Shown piece after piece: positions 29,941-40,643 of a DNA stretch of 64,000 bases. A program made the position numbers and the translations under genes. This DNA comes from Azorinus chamasolen (taxonomy: Eukaryota > Mollusca > Bivalvia > Cardiida > Solecurtidae): positions 79,359,620 to 79,423,619 of the forward strand of contig OY755244.1 in NCBI GenBank assembly GCA_963576725.1. The letters run 5' to 3'. How positions within the stretch are numbered: the stretch's first letter is position 1; each line of letters begins with the position of its first letter. The notes beneath the pieces are model-generated. The model searched no databases. It saw nothing but the letters and a program-made list of their open reading frames with translations, and was not told where the DNA came from.

Positions 29941-32363
29941 CCCGGGTGGTGTGGAATCAGAATAAGTTATCTCATGGTGATTGTATTTGGTCTCGTGCCT
30001 CTTGTCAGATGACAGACCTGTATGTTTTGACACCTCTCTGGATTTCATCTTCGGACTTTCGTCCATATATACAAATTCATCCTCAAATTCTGTGCCTGAT
30101 GACGGCGAGTGGGGTTTGGGAGGCGAAGAATCAGAATCCGGTGGCGTTACCGGCGACGGATACAAATATACTTCTCGATCAGGCGATGAAGACGGAGACA
30201 CCGATGTGCTATCAGAATATTCCCGACGAATAGCCGCTTTGTTTTCAGGACTTGGTGGGGACTCAAGAACCTTATACTGGGGCAATGATGAGGCTTCCTC
30301 AGTCGCTATGTGGTTCATAACGACTGGATCAGGCTTTGCTTTCATGTCCCTAGCAGTACGTTTACGTTCCTCAGAGTCCTGTTTTCTAATGGGTTGTCGA
30401 TTCTGTTGCTTGTTAGGAACTGATTTGACAGCATTTGAGTGGATCAACGTTGGTGCTGTGCGAGAGGGCTCTTTAGTTTCCGATTTAAATGTTCGCGCGG
30501 GTTTAGCCGGTGGTGGTGGTTGCTCGGCCGATCGCTCTTTCCGTCTCGGCTTTGGAATTGGAGCTTTTTGAGTTGCAATTATTTCAGCTGTTGGTTCTGG
30601 AAGTTTGCGTCGGACTTTGTTTTTGGCAGGTGCAGAAGAGACAGTCTGTTCTTTGTCGTCATCGAGTCTTTTGGTTACAGTGGATTCAGTTTTTGGTATG
30701 AGACTCTTTGAACACGATCCTGCATCCGGTGCACCAGTACATCTTACATTTTCACATGAGTAAATTGTCCTATTTCCACTATTTCCAGCCATTAATGTAG
30801 AATTTGTATCACTAAACTTTGACAGAACAGATGATGAACACGCGACAGGTGGGACAAAGTTTTCTTCTTTGTCCGTGACATTGTCAGAAGTAGTGACATG
30901 TTTGTCTTCACTTTCAGTTGAGCATGTTGATGAAATATCCGGCGAATTCACTCCATTATTCTGTTTCACAAGTTCACTAATATTTTCAACCACCTCGTAT
31001 CTCTTTAGTCCGTAATACATATAATCCACAGCAGCTGTGCCGCTTGCTACTTCTGATAAAGCGTCTGGTGAGTATGCGTCATCTTCTCTAGACGCTTGTC
31101 TCTGGCGTTCTTCTTGTTGCTGTGCGAGCATCTCAGCTTGTTCTGCCTCTTCTAAAGATGGCGAGACATCTAAAATAGGGGATAAATCTATCACAGGGGA
31201 CCAGTCAGTGGTTGGAGGGCGAGCTTTTTGGCGCTTGGTGCCTTGGTAATCGATTGCCTTTTGCGAAGGATCAGCTAATTCAATATCGTCAACAGCGTCT
31301 TCTTCTTCTTCATGTCGCTCTTCAGACGGATACGATACATTGTCATAATATCCGGGCGATAGGGGCGACGAGGTACCGAGACTATCTGGTGACGTGTGGT
31401 CATGCATATCAACAATATCGGTCCGTGTCTCCAGGTTTGTTGGAGAAACTGTCATTGACGTTAAGTTTGCGGTATTACTTGCTACTGTAGCTGCATATGT
31501 TGCAAGGTCCATCACAGTTGTAGTATCATTCAGGTCTACACTGGCATCATCTAGTGAATAGAACGGTTTGCTCTTTTTAAGATTTGATGTCGGTCTATCA
31601 TACGGCATCATTTCACCTAACGCACCATAGTACGAATCCCCGACATCTTCCGGAGATTTGGGCGAAAGTCTTTGAGCAACGTGCGTAAAAGATTGTTCAT
31701 CAAATGTTCCATGATGAGATTCCTTATCATACAAATCTTCCAAGGATAACTGTCGCGAAGGAGGGGATGTGTCATTATATGTGAATTTCTTGTCTTTTGG
31801 AGAAACGGGGGACGATCCCCGTCTTTTACCAGGATAGCTATCTCTCCGCCTTGGAGAAAATGGTGGACTGTCAAGACCCTCCCTCCAGCTTGGACTTACC
31901 GGGGCTGATGGACTAAATCGAATTTTGGCACCATCATTTGCTTCCTCAAGCGCAGACAATTCAGCGACTTCATCGTCTGTTTCATTATCGAGGTCAACAC
32001 CTCGCATTTCTTCAACAAAAGCACTTGCCGCGAGGGCTATTCTAATCTCATGCGGGTCTGGTGGCGGTACGCCGCCATATTTCGATTCTACGTCAGTACT
32101 TATTGCGCTATCTGACGTTTCGTCCTCGGACGAAGTCGCACTTATTGATCGCGAAAGATTCAGAGATTTAGGACGATGTTTCCTGCGAATAATTCCACTG
32201 TTGTCATCACTGCTCCCGATGCTCATGAATGAATAATCATCACTGCCTTCATCGGGACTTATGCCATCCGTGCCAGATCGAAGCATAGAAACATCGGGCA
32301 TGTCGACGTCAGATGGACCATCGGAATACTCGGATTCGCTTCTTGAACTCGGCTGTCCCATAG
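29935..32363 (-). CDS. PCLO: Piccolo/Fife-like gene, large acidic linker exon (809 codons)
   Basis: Minus-strand exon with acceptor TTTGATTGACAG|CTATGG and donor GGGGAAAAG|GTAACG, residues 97-905. The open frame continues past the donor to 29611, but that extension is MITE sequence. The product is long, acidic and Ser/Pro-rich, as expected of the disordered middle of an active-zone scaffold. It contains DWSPVIDLSPILDVSPS, then a charged Gln-rich possible coiled coil (EEAEQAEMLAQQQEERQRQ), RYEVVENISELVKQNNG and proline-rich possible SH3 ligands (APIPKPRRK, EQPPPPAKPA). KVRRKLP occurs here and again in the next exon, a possible internal repeat. The coding sequence is more GC-rich than the flanking introns and free of MITE sequence. 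The last 6 nt and the donor are part of a 489-bp triplication. Confidence 0.9.
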
Positions 32364-32756
32364 CTGTCAATCAAATATAAACCATGGTTATTATGAGTTA
32401 ATTAAAATATAAGTTCAATCAAAGTAGCACAATTATTTTTCTTATTGTTTAATGTTATGTATTTAATTTTGAAGAACTATACCGTATGATTTAAAATAAT
32501 TTAAAAAATCTAATAAATGTTCATTCGAGTTTGCCATGCAATAAGCTACGTAAAGCGAAACAGATGATTGCGGAAAGCTATAGCGGTTAGCACCGGATAT
32601 TATAGGGTCAACATACTTAAAGTCTGATGACAGTAATTGGCAGTGGCACAAATACATTATGGCTTTGCCCTTATATATCACCTGGAATCAACTAACTGCT
32701 TTTAACAGAATCCTTTTTACCTTTAGTCTGCTGAGCAAATTATTTTTACAGACTGT
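32364..32756. other. Unassigned intron stretch
   Basis: Intron upstream of the large exon; no repeat family recognised. Confidence 0.5.
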
Positions 32757-32929
32757 TTAACCTACTACATTTTCTAAATTCAAGCTATAATCAATTTGTG
32801 TACCAAATTAAAATCAGGGTGTCAAACAGTTTGGATCCTGATGAGATGCCGAGTTACTCGGCGTCTAATCTGAATCCAAACTGTTTGCATATGTATTCAC
32901 TCATCCACCCACGGCAGGCTAAAGGTTAA
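32757..32929. mobile_element. MITE family D
   Basis: TTAACCTACTAC to GGCTAAAGGTTAA; AAACAGTTTGGATCCTGATG and GCCGAGTTACTCGGCG core. Confidence 0.75.
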
Positions 32930-32949
32930 AAAGCTTGTTTGGTAATTTC

Positions 32950-33164
32950 TTAACCCTTTCGCTGCCAATGCCGGATCTGTGATTACCTATGCAAACAGTT
33001 TGGATCCAGATGAGACGCCGAGTAACTCGGCGTCTCATCAGGATCCAAACTGTTTGTTACTGTTACTATGTTTTTGAAACAACAATGAAGAAAATCAAAA
33101 GAATGAAAATGTGTAGCAGACGACAAAGTTAGCAGACGACAGAGTTTGGCAGCGAAAGGGTAAA
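32950..33164. mobile_element. MITE family D, best copy
   Basis: TTAACCCTTTCGCTGCCAATG to TTGGCAGCGAAAGGGTAAA; perfect core from AAACAGTTTGGATCCAGATG through GAGTAACTC to the complement. Confidence 0.87.
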
Positions 33165-33205
33165 TTTCCGTGGAGTTAGTAAATATGGTTAACCGTTCAT
33201 CTCCT

Positions 33206-33459
33206 TTAACCTTTTACTCCATGAATATTCATGTCAGCAATAATACCATCATGTATATTAATTAGATTAATTGTTATAAAAGCCCATGGACACAGGACAT
33301 TTTGACATTTTGTCATGGCAGAAACTGTATAACCCTATCTATATTATATCATGAGCAAACAGAGCAGACCCGGATCAGACGGCGCCTATGGTACCCGCCT
33401 GATCTGGGTCTGTTGTTTGCCAATGGGTAGAAAGGTGTATATATAGAGTGAAGGGTTAA
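33206..33459. mobile_element. MITE family A
   Basis: TTAACCTTTTACTCCATGAAT to GAGTGAAGGGTTAA; tip GACGGCGCCTATGGTACCCGCC. Confidence 0.8.
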
Positions 33460-33645
33460 AGTTTTGCAAACAGAATGGACTCAGACCAGATGGCTCGTGT
33501 AGGATCAGTCTTATCATGGTCTATTCTGTTTGCTTATGAAATAATAAAGATATTATTCTGAAGTTCCCGGACATGATCAAAACTGCACGTATTCATATGC
33601 CAATATAATAAAATCACCAAATTAATATTTATGAACTTGGAGTTC
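33456..33645. mobile_element. MITE family A, abutting, right end lost
   Basis: Starts at the TTAA shared with the previous copy; TTTTGCAAACAGAATGGACTC core. Confidence 0.65.
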
Positions 33646-33659
33646 TTGTAGAAACAGAA

Positions 33660-33815
33660 TTCCAGGTAAGATGCGTAAATTAAAATATGTTCAAGAATAA
33701 CTTCACTTTATTTCTCCACCAAACCCTATGCTGTGAGCACTCTTTAGAATCGTCTCTTCGAGACGATTCTAAAGAGTGGTCACAACATAGGGATTGGTGG
33801 AGAAATGATTCTGTA
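33660..33815. mobile_element. Hairpin MITE family H
   Basis: TCCAGGTAAGATGCGTAAAT arm; TTTCTCCACCAAACCCTATG, perfect tip GAATCGTCTCTTCGAGACGATTC and complement. Confidence 0.87.
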
Positions 33816-33909
33816 TTACATGTATATAGAAAACAAATACCACAGCTGCCGTTTTCATGAAGAATCACAACAATGTTCTAGCTAGAGGTTTGCCTAAGTG
33901 TTATTTCTG

Positions 33910-34373
33910 TTAACCCATTCTCTCCTACTGACGCCTTTTTGTGCCTCTGTAAAACTCATTTATTGAAACCATTGTGATAAATAGAGCATTTACACCATAG
34001 GAGCAAATGCTCTAGTTATCAAAATGGTTTCAAAACTACACAATTCTAAAATTCTCCTTTTCTATGGTTAATGCTCCTTTTCGGTAGATTAACCCTTTCC
34101 CTGATGAATATTCATATAGGAAATAATGACGTTATACATATTAATAAGATTATTTTTTTATAATGGCTTACGAACACATGACATTTTGGCTCAGGAAGAA
34201 GCTGTAGAATCAGATCTATATTACACCATAAGCAAACAGAGCAGACCCTGATCCTATAGGAGCCGTCTGATCTGTGTTTACTCTGTTTGCAGATGCGTCA
34301 AAATGCGCTTACATAAGGGATAGGGTTAAGTCAAAGAGGTTGGATCTAAAAATAGTCTAGGAGGGAATGGGTT
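33910..34373. mobile_element. MITE family B with nested family A
   Basis: TTAACCCATTCTCTCCTACTG to AGGAGGGAATGGGTT; split within GGTAGATT...GTCAAAGAGG by the family A element at 34089-34329. Confidence 0.87.
34089..34329. mobile_element. MITE family A, nested
   Basis: TTAACCCTTTCCCTGATGAAT to AAGGGATAGGGTTAA. Lacks one palindrome arm: GACCCTGATCC joins TATAGGAGCCGTCTGATC. Confidence 0.85.
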
Positions 34374-34461
34374 CAGTAATTGGTATTGCTCTATCGGTTA
34401 CAGACAATAAGGTATATCAATGCAGTCTCCATGCAACGTCATATGGTTTCAGAAGAGATGT

Positions 34462-34806
34462 TTAACCCTTTCCCTGTTCTATGTTTATTTCAAATTCCAA
34501 TACCTAATGAATATTCATTAACAAAATAGTTAAAATGTTCTGGTACAGGTGACCCTCTTTTAACCCTTTCCCTGCTTTGTATACATGTAAGAAATAATGA
34601 CATCATGAATATTTATTAGCTGAAATTCTATAATATAAATTTTCCAAGGATTGTTTTGCTTTGACAAAAACTGTAGAATCAGATCTATAGCATGTCAAAA
34701 GCAAACAGAGCTGACCCTGATCAGACGGCTCCTCTAGGAGCCGTCTGATCTGGGTCTACTCTGTTTGCAAATGCGTGAAAACACGTTTATATGAGGGCAA
34801 GGGTTT
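34462..34806. mobile_element. MITE A2 fragment followed by full MITE A
   Basis: 34462-34558 is a left A2 fragment (TTAACCCTTTCCCTGTTCTATG). 34559-34806 is a complete A with tip GACGGCTCCTCTAGGAGCCGTC. Confidence 0.8.
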
Positions 34807-34819
34807 ATACGCTCGTAAA

Positions 34820-34993
34820 TGCATTAAACCTCCCTAAGTCGGAATTTATTACCGAATAATTTAGGTATTTTAGGCAGGTGGCTGCTTAATGGAGGACGAA
34901 TGCACGGCTTTCACTCTGCATAAAGGTGTCACCTGTCTTCAAGACCAGTATGAATTATTATGTAAACGTCCGGTTTATAGAGGTTTTACTGTA
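34820..34993. mobile_element. MITE family E, shortened
   Basis: AAACCTCCCTAAGTCGGAATT to GGTTTATAGAGGTTTTACTGTA; hairpin tip deleted. Confidence 0.72.
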
Positions 34994-35107
34994 AACTGAC
35001 TGACAGACTGACGGACGGACGGACGGACACCAGATGACGGGCGATGGAAGCTAGACGGTGTGTGTACACAATAGCTCACCGTGGACAAGAGCTCAGGTGA
35101 GCTAAAA
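34994..35107. repeat. (ACGG)n tract with a recurrent tail
   Basis: GACGGACGGACGGACGG followed by CAATAGCTCACCGTGG and CAGGTGAGCTAAAAA, which I recall as a widespread bivalve repeat tail (possibly SINE 3' end). Single copy here. Confidence 0.45.
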
Positions 35108-35244
35108 AGTCACGTAATACCACATTTGAAAATCAAACTACAAGTAATTCTATAGACACTAGACGACATGTGCAACTCAAATAATTAATCGTTAAACATT
35201 TACAAGGAAACTTCGAACAAAAGTGAGCTTTCCCTCTTCAATAT

Positions 35245-36473
35245 TGTAGCATCCGCGATGCACTCATGTACGTCGACTTCTGACCCCAGAGACAGAGGAT
35301 GAAATACACTGTGCATCGTGTTGTCATTCCAGTTTCACTTGCTAGAAAGCTGTATCTTTTCTTACTTGACTTGGCACATGCATGTTTAATCCTCATATTT
35401 ATTTGTTTAGCTGAAGTGCTCTCGATTTTAGGGCCTAGTATGTGAGATGCTACAGCATAATGTCCGCCATCTTGGTTGCTACAGTGATGCATTGTGGGTT
35501 GTTTACTATAGAAATAACGCTCAAAGCAGACAGAATTACCATAGCTATGCCAAAAAGAAAGGCTCAAGATATCTATTTCCCTATGGTACATATTTATTTT
35601 GGGATTTTGTTGGCGAGTTTCCATGATCAAACTAGTTTGTAATATTTTCAAACAGTATAACATGGTTCTTCATATGTAACCGGAGGCTGAATGTTTTCAC
35701 GCGCGTTACCTAGCATTTCCAACCACCAACCAGTATTTGACTATTCAACCACTTGATCAGCCCGTCAAAACTTGACGGTTTCCAGTCAGTTTTGACGGGG
35801 ACGAATCACGTGACCTTTTCCAACCTTCTTTTTGTCAGTTTCCTACCACTTTTGACTGGGAATCTGAGCGCGAGTATAAAAGAGCCGGATTTTTGGCTGA
35901 GAAGGAGAGAGTTGGAGAGTTAGAATGAGAGAGTTGAGGGAGTTGAGCTAGGGTCAAGAACTACGCTAGCCTGTTTCAGAAATATACATTCTAATGGTGC
36001 GCATTTTAAGGCATACGAATAGAACATAGATGAAAGCATTTCATTTTATGACAGAATTTCGACTGATCTATAGAATAAATGCAGATCTTGGCATTTTACA
36101 GATTTAAAGCTTTATTCGAATTACGCGGTTTGGCAACTTATTTATAAAATACTTTGGTCGCTGACGTTGTGCTGTAGCTACCGATCCACCACCTAGATTT
36201 ATATCATTAAGACTGAGTTTGACATAAGCAGATCGATTGGATCTTGATCCATTGATAAATTCACTTACAAGAGCTATTTGCAAGAGGTTTGCCGTGTGTG
36301 GTGTTTACTAGGCCCATAGTATGATAAGTTGTTTGAGTTCGTATGTATCTATTTGTGGAAGAATCTAGAGAATTCTGAATAACAATCACCAGAATATTTT
36401 AAATTGATATCGTCTTGATTTATTTATATTTATCCCCTCACGTTAACCAACGTCCATAGCTGGACATAACATT
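35245..36473 (+). repeat. 5' LTR
   Basis: TGTAGCATCC...GGACATAACA, 1,229 bp. It contains a 12-bp inverted repeat (CCCGTCAAAACT at 35761-35772 and AGTTTTGACGGG at 35788-35799), TATAAAA at 35875-35881 as a likely promoter and AATAAA at 36074-36079. Confidence 0.95.
35875..35881 (+). promoter_or_regulatory. TATA box of 5' LTR
   Basis: GAGTATAAAAGAGCCGG context, about 370 bp after the LTR start of U3 features and upstream of AATAAA; the same motif lies in the 3' LTR at 41273-41279. Confidence 0.65.
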
Positions 36474-36476
36474 TAT

Positions 36477-36495
36477 GGTGACAGAGCGGTGGGAT
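36477..36495 (+). other. Primer-binding region
   Basis: TGGTGACAGAGCGGTGGG begins 3-4 nt after the 5' LTR, as a tRNA 3'-end complement should (starting TGG). The tRNA was not identified. Confidence 0.7.
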
Positions 36496-36583
36496 TTGGT
36501 ATTTTAACCAGATCCAGCGATACGAACCTATCTTTTGAATATCTTAAGTAAATTAGTAACAGTTTACGCTACCAGTAGTAATC

Positions 36584-38455
36584 ATGCACAGCCCAAGACC
36601 CGTTGATAGTGAGGGTGTGATTTCCTTCAAACCAGTTACCCGTTCGCCACGCAACTCACATAGTGAACTGTCCAGCCCTTATCACTCACCCAAGGGAAGA
36701 CCCAGTGAATCAACTATACACGAGAGACCGATCTCGCCGGAGATCATTGTTCAAAGGCAAAGTCCAAGACATAGTTCTGCGCATACACATTTAAATCAGT
36801 CCACAACACATGAGCACATGGCAAGAAGTCAGACCAGTACACAGCTTGATTTAGGTGACAAACAGAATGATACGACAGGAAACTACAACACAGAAGTAGC
36901 CAGTATTCTGTCCAATATAACAGATGTACTCACCCAGATGAGCAGTCAGTTAAATTCCTTAAAATCCAGTCAAAAGAATACACACAACGTGAATCCAGAT
37001 ACACAAAACACACACCATAATCAACATGCTGATAGAGTGACGTCATACAGCTCACGTAATAGTGACGTAGCCACATTCCAGACTAGGAATTACCCAATTT
37101 ACTCTAATAAAAGCCCCAGGGTTTCATGTAGAGATACCATTCATAGTATAGATATGCAAGCTTCAGAAAGGGCACGTCAGTCTCCCCCAACACAGGCACC
37201 AAACAGAGTTTATCACAACCAGACACAAGAAATGAATACATGTGTAGACCCTGACAATTACAGACATATTGCACATAATATACCAAACAAGCACCCATGC
37301 CAATATTATGCCAATGAGTCTTTAGGGACAAGACAGGTACCATCAGCAATGTCGGATCCAGATCAAAACACTCGAAACAACAACAGTGTAGACTTAGATC
37401 CAGCAGTGCAAGCCAGATATAGGCCAGATAGTGTGGCACTCCAACCCCAAGAGTACAATGAAAGGGTTTTGACCCAACAACTTAGTAGACCCAAACGGTT
37501 GAATGATTTGGGAGGCATCAAGATCAGTCCATTCACTGGCGATGAAGAGTGGCGTGTTTGGCATGCGAGGTTCGAAACCATCACTCAAAGGTTTGGACTG
37601 ACAGAAGATGAAAAGCTAGACCACCTCCTACCAAGAATAGAGGGCAAAGCTGCAGAATTTGTTTTCACCCAGCTACCTTCAAGCTTTCTGTCTAGTTACA
37701 AACAAGTTGCACATGAACTTGATTGTAGATACAGAGTGATTGAGACACCTAGGGCATTTGCAGCCAAATTCAGTCGTAGGACCCAGAGGGTAGGCGAAAC
37801 CGCTGAACAGTATGCCGCTGATTTGAAGGTCTTATACGACAAAGCCCATAGGTACAGAGACAGACAAACACGTGAAGAAGACCTAGTACGAAAGTTCTTG
37901 GATGGTCTGAGAGACGACGATGTGAGATTCGAGGTCGAATATCACAAAGAACCAACAACAATAGATGAGGCAGTTTTTCATGTGGTGAACCTGCTTCAAA
38001 CCCGTCGAAGAGAGTTTCATGACAGACGCCAAAGAGAGAGCACAAGGCGGCTAGAGGATGAAAGAACTTATACATGTAGCAAGGATAAAGAGCAACATGA
38101 GACACCCTCTAATCAAGAGAACCACCTTCAGACCAGTTGTAAGAGAAATGATTGTGCCAACGTAACAGAATCAAAAGGTTTAGAAGAAATCCTCGAGAAA
38201 ATATTAAAGAAGCTCGACAACATTGAAGAAAGTAAGCTGACAGCCACAGAGAAGCAAGCTGGCAAGAGAGGAAAAATTGTCGAATGCTTCAACTGCAGAA
38301 AAATGGGTCACTTTGCTCGTGACTGCCCCGAAAGAAAACATAGGAGAGAGAGGTCGACTGGGGAGCAGTTTGAAAAGCAAAAGGATTACAATGACCGAAA
38401 CAATAATTTAAACTACAGGGGACCGGCTCTTGCGGCCAGAGAGAGGTCCAATTAA
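36584..38455 (+). CDS. Gag polyprotein of LTR element (623 aa)
   Basis: Intact frame starting MHSPRPVDSEG. The first ~300 residues are polar and disordered. A retrotransposon-gag capsid-like domain lies at about 315-455 (EEWRVWHARFETI, ETAEQYAADLKVLYDKA, LVRKFLDGLRDDDVRFEVEY). A basic, charged region follows, then a single zinc knuckle CFNCRKMGHFARDC at 568-581 (CX2CX4HX4C, all ligands present). It packages element RNA into particles. The stop TAA at 38453 follows a TTTAAAC slippery site by 40 nt, so some ribosomes should continue into protease. No frameshift or stop interrupts it, which fits a recent insertion. Confidence 0.95.
   Translation: MHSPRPVDSEGVISFKPVTRSPRNSHSELSSPYHSPKGRPSESTIHERPISPEIIVQRQSPRHSSAHTHLNQSTTHEHMARSQTSTQLDLGDKQNDTTGNYNTEVASILSNITDVLTQMSSQLNSLKSSQKNTHNVNPDTQNTHHNQHADRVTSYSSRNSDVATFQTRNYPIYSNKSPRVSCRDTIHSIDMQASERARQSPPTQAPNRVYHNQTQEMNTCVDPDNYRHIAHNIPNKHPCQYYANESLGTRQVPSAMSDPDQNTRNNNSVDLDPAVQARYRPDSVALQPQEYNERVLTQQLSRPKRLNDLGGIKISPFTGDEEWRVWHARFETITQRFGLTEDEKLDHLLPRIEGKAAEFVFTQLPSSFLSSYKQVAHELDCRYRVIETPRAFAAKFSRRTQRVGETAEQYAADLKVLYDKAHRYRDRQTREEDLVRKFLDGLRDDDVRFEVEYHKEPTTIDEAVFHVVNLLQTRRREFHDRRQRESTRRLEDERTYTCSKDKEQHETPSNQENHLQTSCKRNDCANVTESKGLEEILEKILKKLDNIEESKLTATEKQAGKRGKIVECFNCRKMGHFARDCPERKHRRERSTGEQFEKQKDYNDRNNNLNYRGPALAARERSN
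38407..38413 (+). promoter_or_regulatory. Candidate -1 ribosomal frameshift site TTTAAAC
   Basis: In the gag frame the bases read T TTA AAC, exactly X XXY YYZ. The -1 frame opens immediately after its TAA at 38404 and stays open to 39579. Six bases downstream, GGACC (about 38420) can pair with GGTCC (about 38445) to form a stem with GC-rich interior. The ORF overlap is 49 nt. Confidence 0.85.
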
Positions 38456-39579
38456 GCAGCAATGAGGAAGGCCAAACATGTGGGACAAGTAGAGAAGAAT
38501 CATGCATTGACGTTGAAAGTGTTGATGGCAACAAATGTAAACTACCAAAGAAGGGATTGGGTGATGGGATATATATAAGAGGAGTTGTAGAAGGTATACC
38601 GGTGATATTCACCACAGACACAGGGGCTTCTAGGACGGTGATATCTACAAGGGTATACGGCAAAATACCAGAAAATAGAAGGCCGTTATTACGGAAGTCT
38701 GTTTGCTTAAAGGGAGCAGGTGGGTTGCCTATTAAGGAGAAAGGGAAGGCCGAGTTCACGCTGGGACTGGGTTCAACCTTAGAGATCGTCAGGGAGGCTA
38801 TAGTAGCCGAAATAGAGGATGACGTTCTGCTGGGGTATGACGTCTTGGGCGGGAATGGGAAGGCAGTAGATATTCTCCTTAGTAGGAACAAAGTAATTTT
38901 CGACGGGGTCGAAATACCGTGCTTTCAGATTAGCAAGGGAGGAAAGACTAGAAAGGTAGTAATGGCAGATGACTTCAACATCCCAGCACTTAGCGAGACG
39001 GTAGTGGATGTTTATGTTGATCGGAATGAGGGTGACGAGGATCGCCGAGCAGACTATCTCCTGGAGCCAACAGACAATTTTACAGAAGCGTACCCTCTAT
39101 TAATGGCAACAACCCTTGTCAACATCAATGCTGCACCCACATGCAAAGCAAGACTGCTAAACCCATTCTCCACCGATATACAGCTAAATCAAGATACGGA
39201 GATTGGAAAGGCGGAGCGGGTAGAACGGATAGTGAGCGTCTTCATAAAGGAAGAGAGCAAGGATGACGACAGGCACAATATCCGTAGAGTGGCAATGACG
39301 CCAAAGGAAGCTGCAACAGAAGAAAACCCACACAAATGGGGAAGGGAAACAGATGTACCAGCACACTTACAAGCCTTGTGTGAACGGTCCACTAAGGGGA
39401 ATGGTAGTTATGAGCGGCAAGTGGTAGCCAGACTCCTGATAAAATACAAGGATACCTTCTTCAAGGATGAGTGGGACATTGGTGTCCATCACAACAGGCT
39501 AAAACCGTATGCAGGATGGCACCCTCCACGATTGGCACCTAAGAAGTTGTGTTCCGACCGAGTCGTGACATCCCACTAA
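38407..39579 (+). CDS. Protease plus remnant Pol of LTR element (-1 frame)
   Basis: Frame -1 to gag, so expressed by frameshifting; the first internal candidate start (38557) is TTG and not a real start. The retropepsin active site is FTTDTGASRTVIS (DTG at about 38617), with a later LLGYDVLGG matching the second conserved aspartic-protease strand. After it comes a linker and then LLIKYKDTFFKDEWDIG, the usual segment just before the reverse transcriptase core. This is followed at once by VHHNRLKPYAGW, typical of the integrase C-terminal tail. About 2.5-3 kb of catalytic Pol is therefore missing in frame. The protein ends at TAA 39577-39579. Confidence 0.9.
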   Translation, partial: FKLQGTGSCGQREVQLSSNEEGQTCGTSREESCIDVESVDGNKCKLPKKGLGDGIYIRGVVEGIPVIFTTDTGASRTVISTRVYGKIPENRRPLLRKSVCLKGAGGLPIKEKGKAEFTLGLGSTLEIVREAIVAEIEDDVLLGYDVLGGNGKAVDILLSRNKVIFDGVEIPCFQISKGGKTRKVVMADDFNIPALSETVVDVYVDRNEGDEDRRADYLLEPTDNFTEAYPLLMATTLVNINAAPTCKARLLNPFSTDIQLNQDTEIGKAERVERIVSVFIKEESKDDDRHNIRRVAMTPKEAATEENPHKWGRETDVPAHLQALCERSTKGNGSYERQVVARLLIKYKDTFFKDEWDIGVHHNRLKPYAGWHPPRLAPKKLCSDRVVTSH

Positions 39580-40643
39580 GGATAGTGACAATGCGATTAG
39601 GACATTTTACGCGAAATACCGATCATTTATCTCGAACTGTGATAATTATGTTATTTTTTTAAAAGTTATAGCTTACGAAATTGTGCATTAAGAAAGTATA
39701 TTTGTGTATAACTGTACATTGTGTGAACATTTAATCGCGTTACAAATAGATGTACAGTAATAGTGTACAATATAAGACTGTAGTGATATCGTGAAGTACG
39801 CAGTGGCTGAAGTTAATATCTACGGACGCGATGTTAACACTGATGTTACTATCTGTATCAGAAACATTACACATATATCCAGTGATAGACACTATTTTGG
39901 GAAGATTGACATTCCAGCGTTGTGATAAAATATTCAAATATTTATGAAGCATAGTTGTGACGCTACTTTTAACTCGTTATATTAAGTATGATGTAAAGCC
40001 ATGCTTAATTTTCATTTCTGAATAGCACGGTGTCAGTTGAAAATTTTCAGTATTAAATACAGCTGCTTAATTGAAGGTTATCTGGCACAGCGATGCATTT
40101 GCTATTCAAAAATAATGAGTACTGCAATCTTAATTAGCCTGTAACCATGGCACTTTTGCAACTACATAGGTTAAATTTGCTTTGAAAGGTAATTTTACAG
40201 AGACGTTTTACTGTAATAGCTTGTTTGATTAATGTTCTGTGATATTGCAGATATGGAATTTGTCCTATACTTTTCAGTGTATATAGGATTAGGAGCCGAG
40301 GACAATGGCATTTACCTCTTGTGAATTTGTTCATAAAGTTAACCGTGTCAATGCATTACGTCTTGACACATTACTTTATGGGAAGCCGGACAGAGGCGGC
40401 AACTTTCACATTTACTTGTTAAGTATTCTTGTTATAAAGCAAGATTGTTTAAATTTCAAAGATTGTTATTATAGTTAAAAGTTACAAGGTTACAGGTACA
40501 AAAATCTTTGATTTGTGATAAATACTTTGCATGTGGAATCGTAAAAGATACATCTGAACAGCTAAACTTTATTGTTATAAGTACTGTTCTTTATGTTTAG
40601 AATTGTAGGCAGCGGGAGCTTTGCCTATCAAAGAGGGGGGTAA
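39580..40643 (+). other. Non-coding 3' internal region of LTR element with polypurine tract
   Basis: No open frame of note. A polypurine tract AAAGAGGGGGG (40630-40640) precedes the 3' LTR by 3 nt and would prime plus-strand synthesis. No envelope gene. Confidence 0.75.

Noticed and set aside
35238..35663. Antisense 141-residue frame, repeated at 40628-41062
   Set aside because: Occurs identically in both LTRs on the strand opposite to the element; no motif.
38557..38559. Independent start for the protease frame
   Set aside because: The codon is TTG. The frame is open upstream to 38407, where a frameshift signal gives a better explanation.
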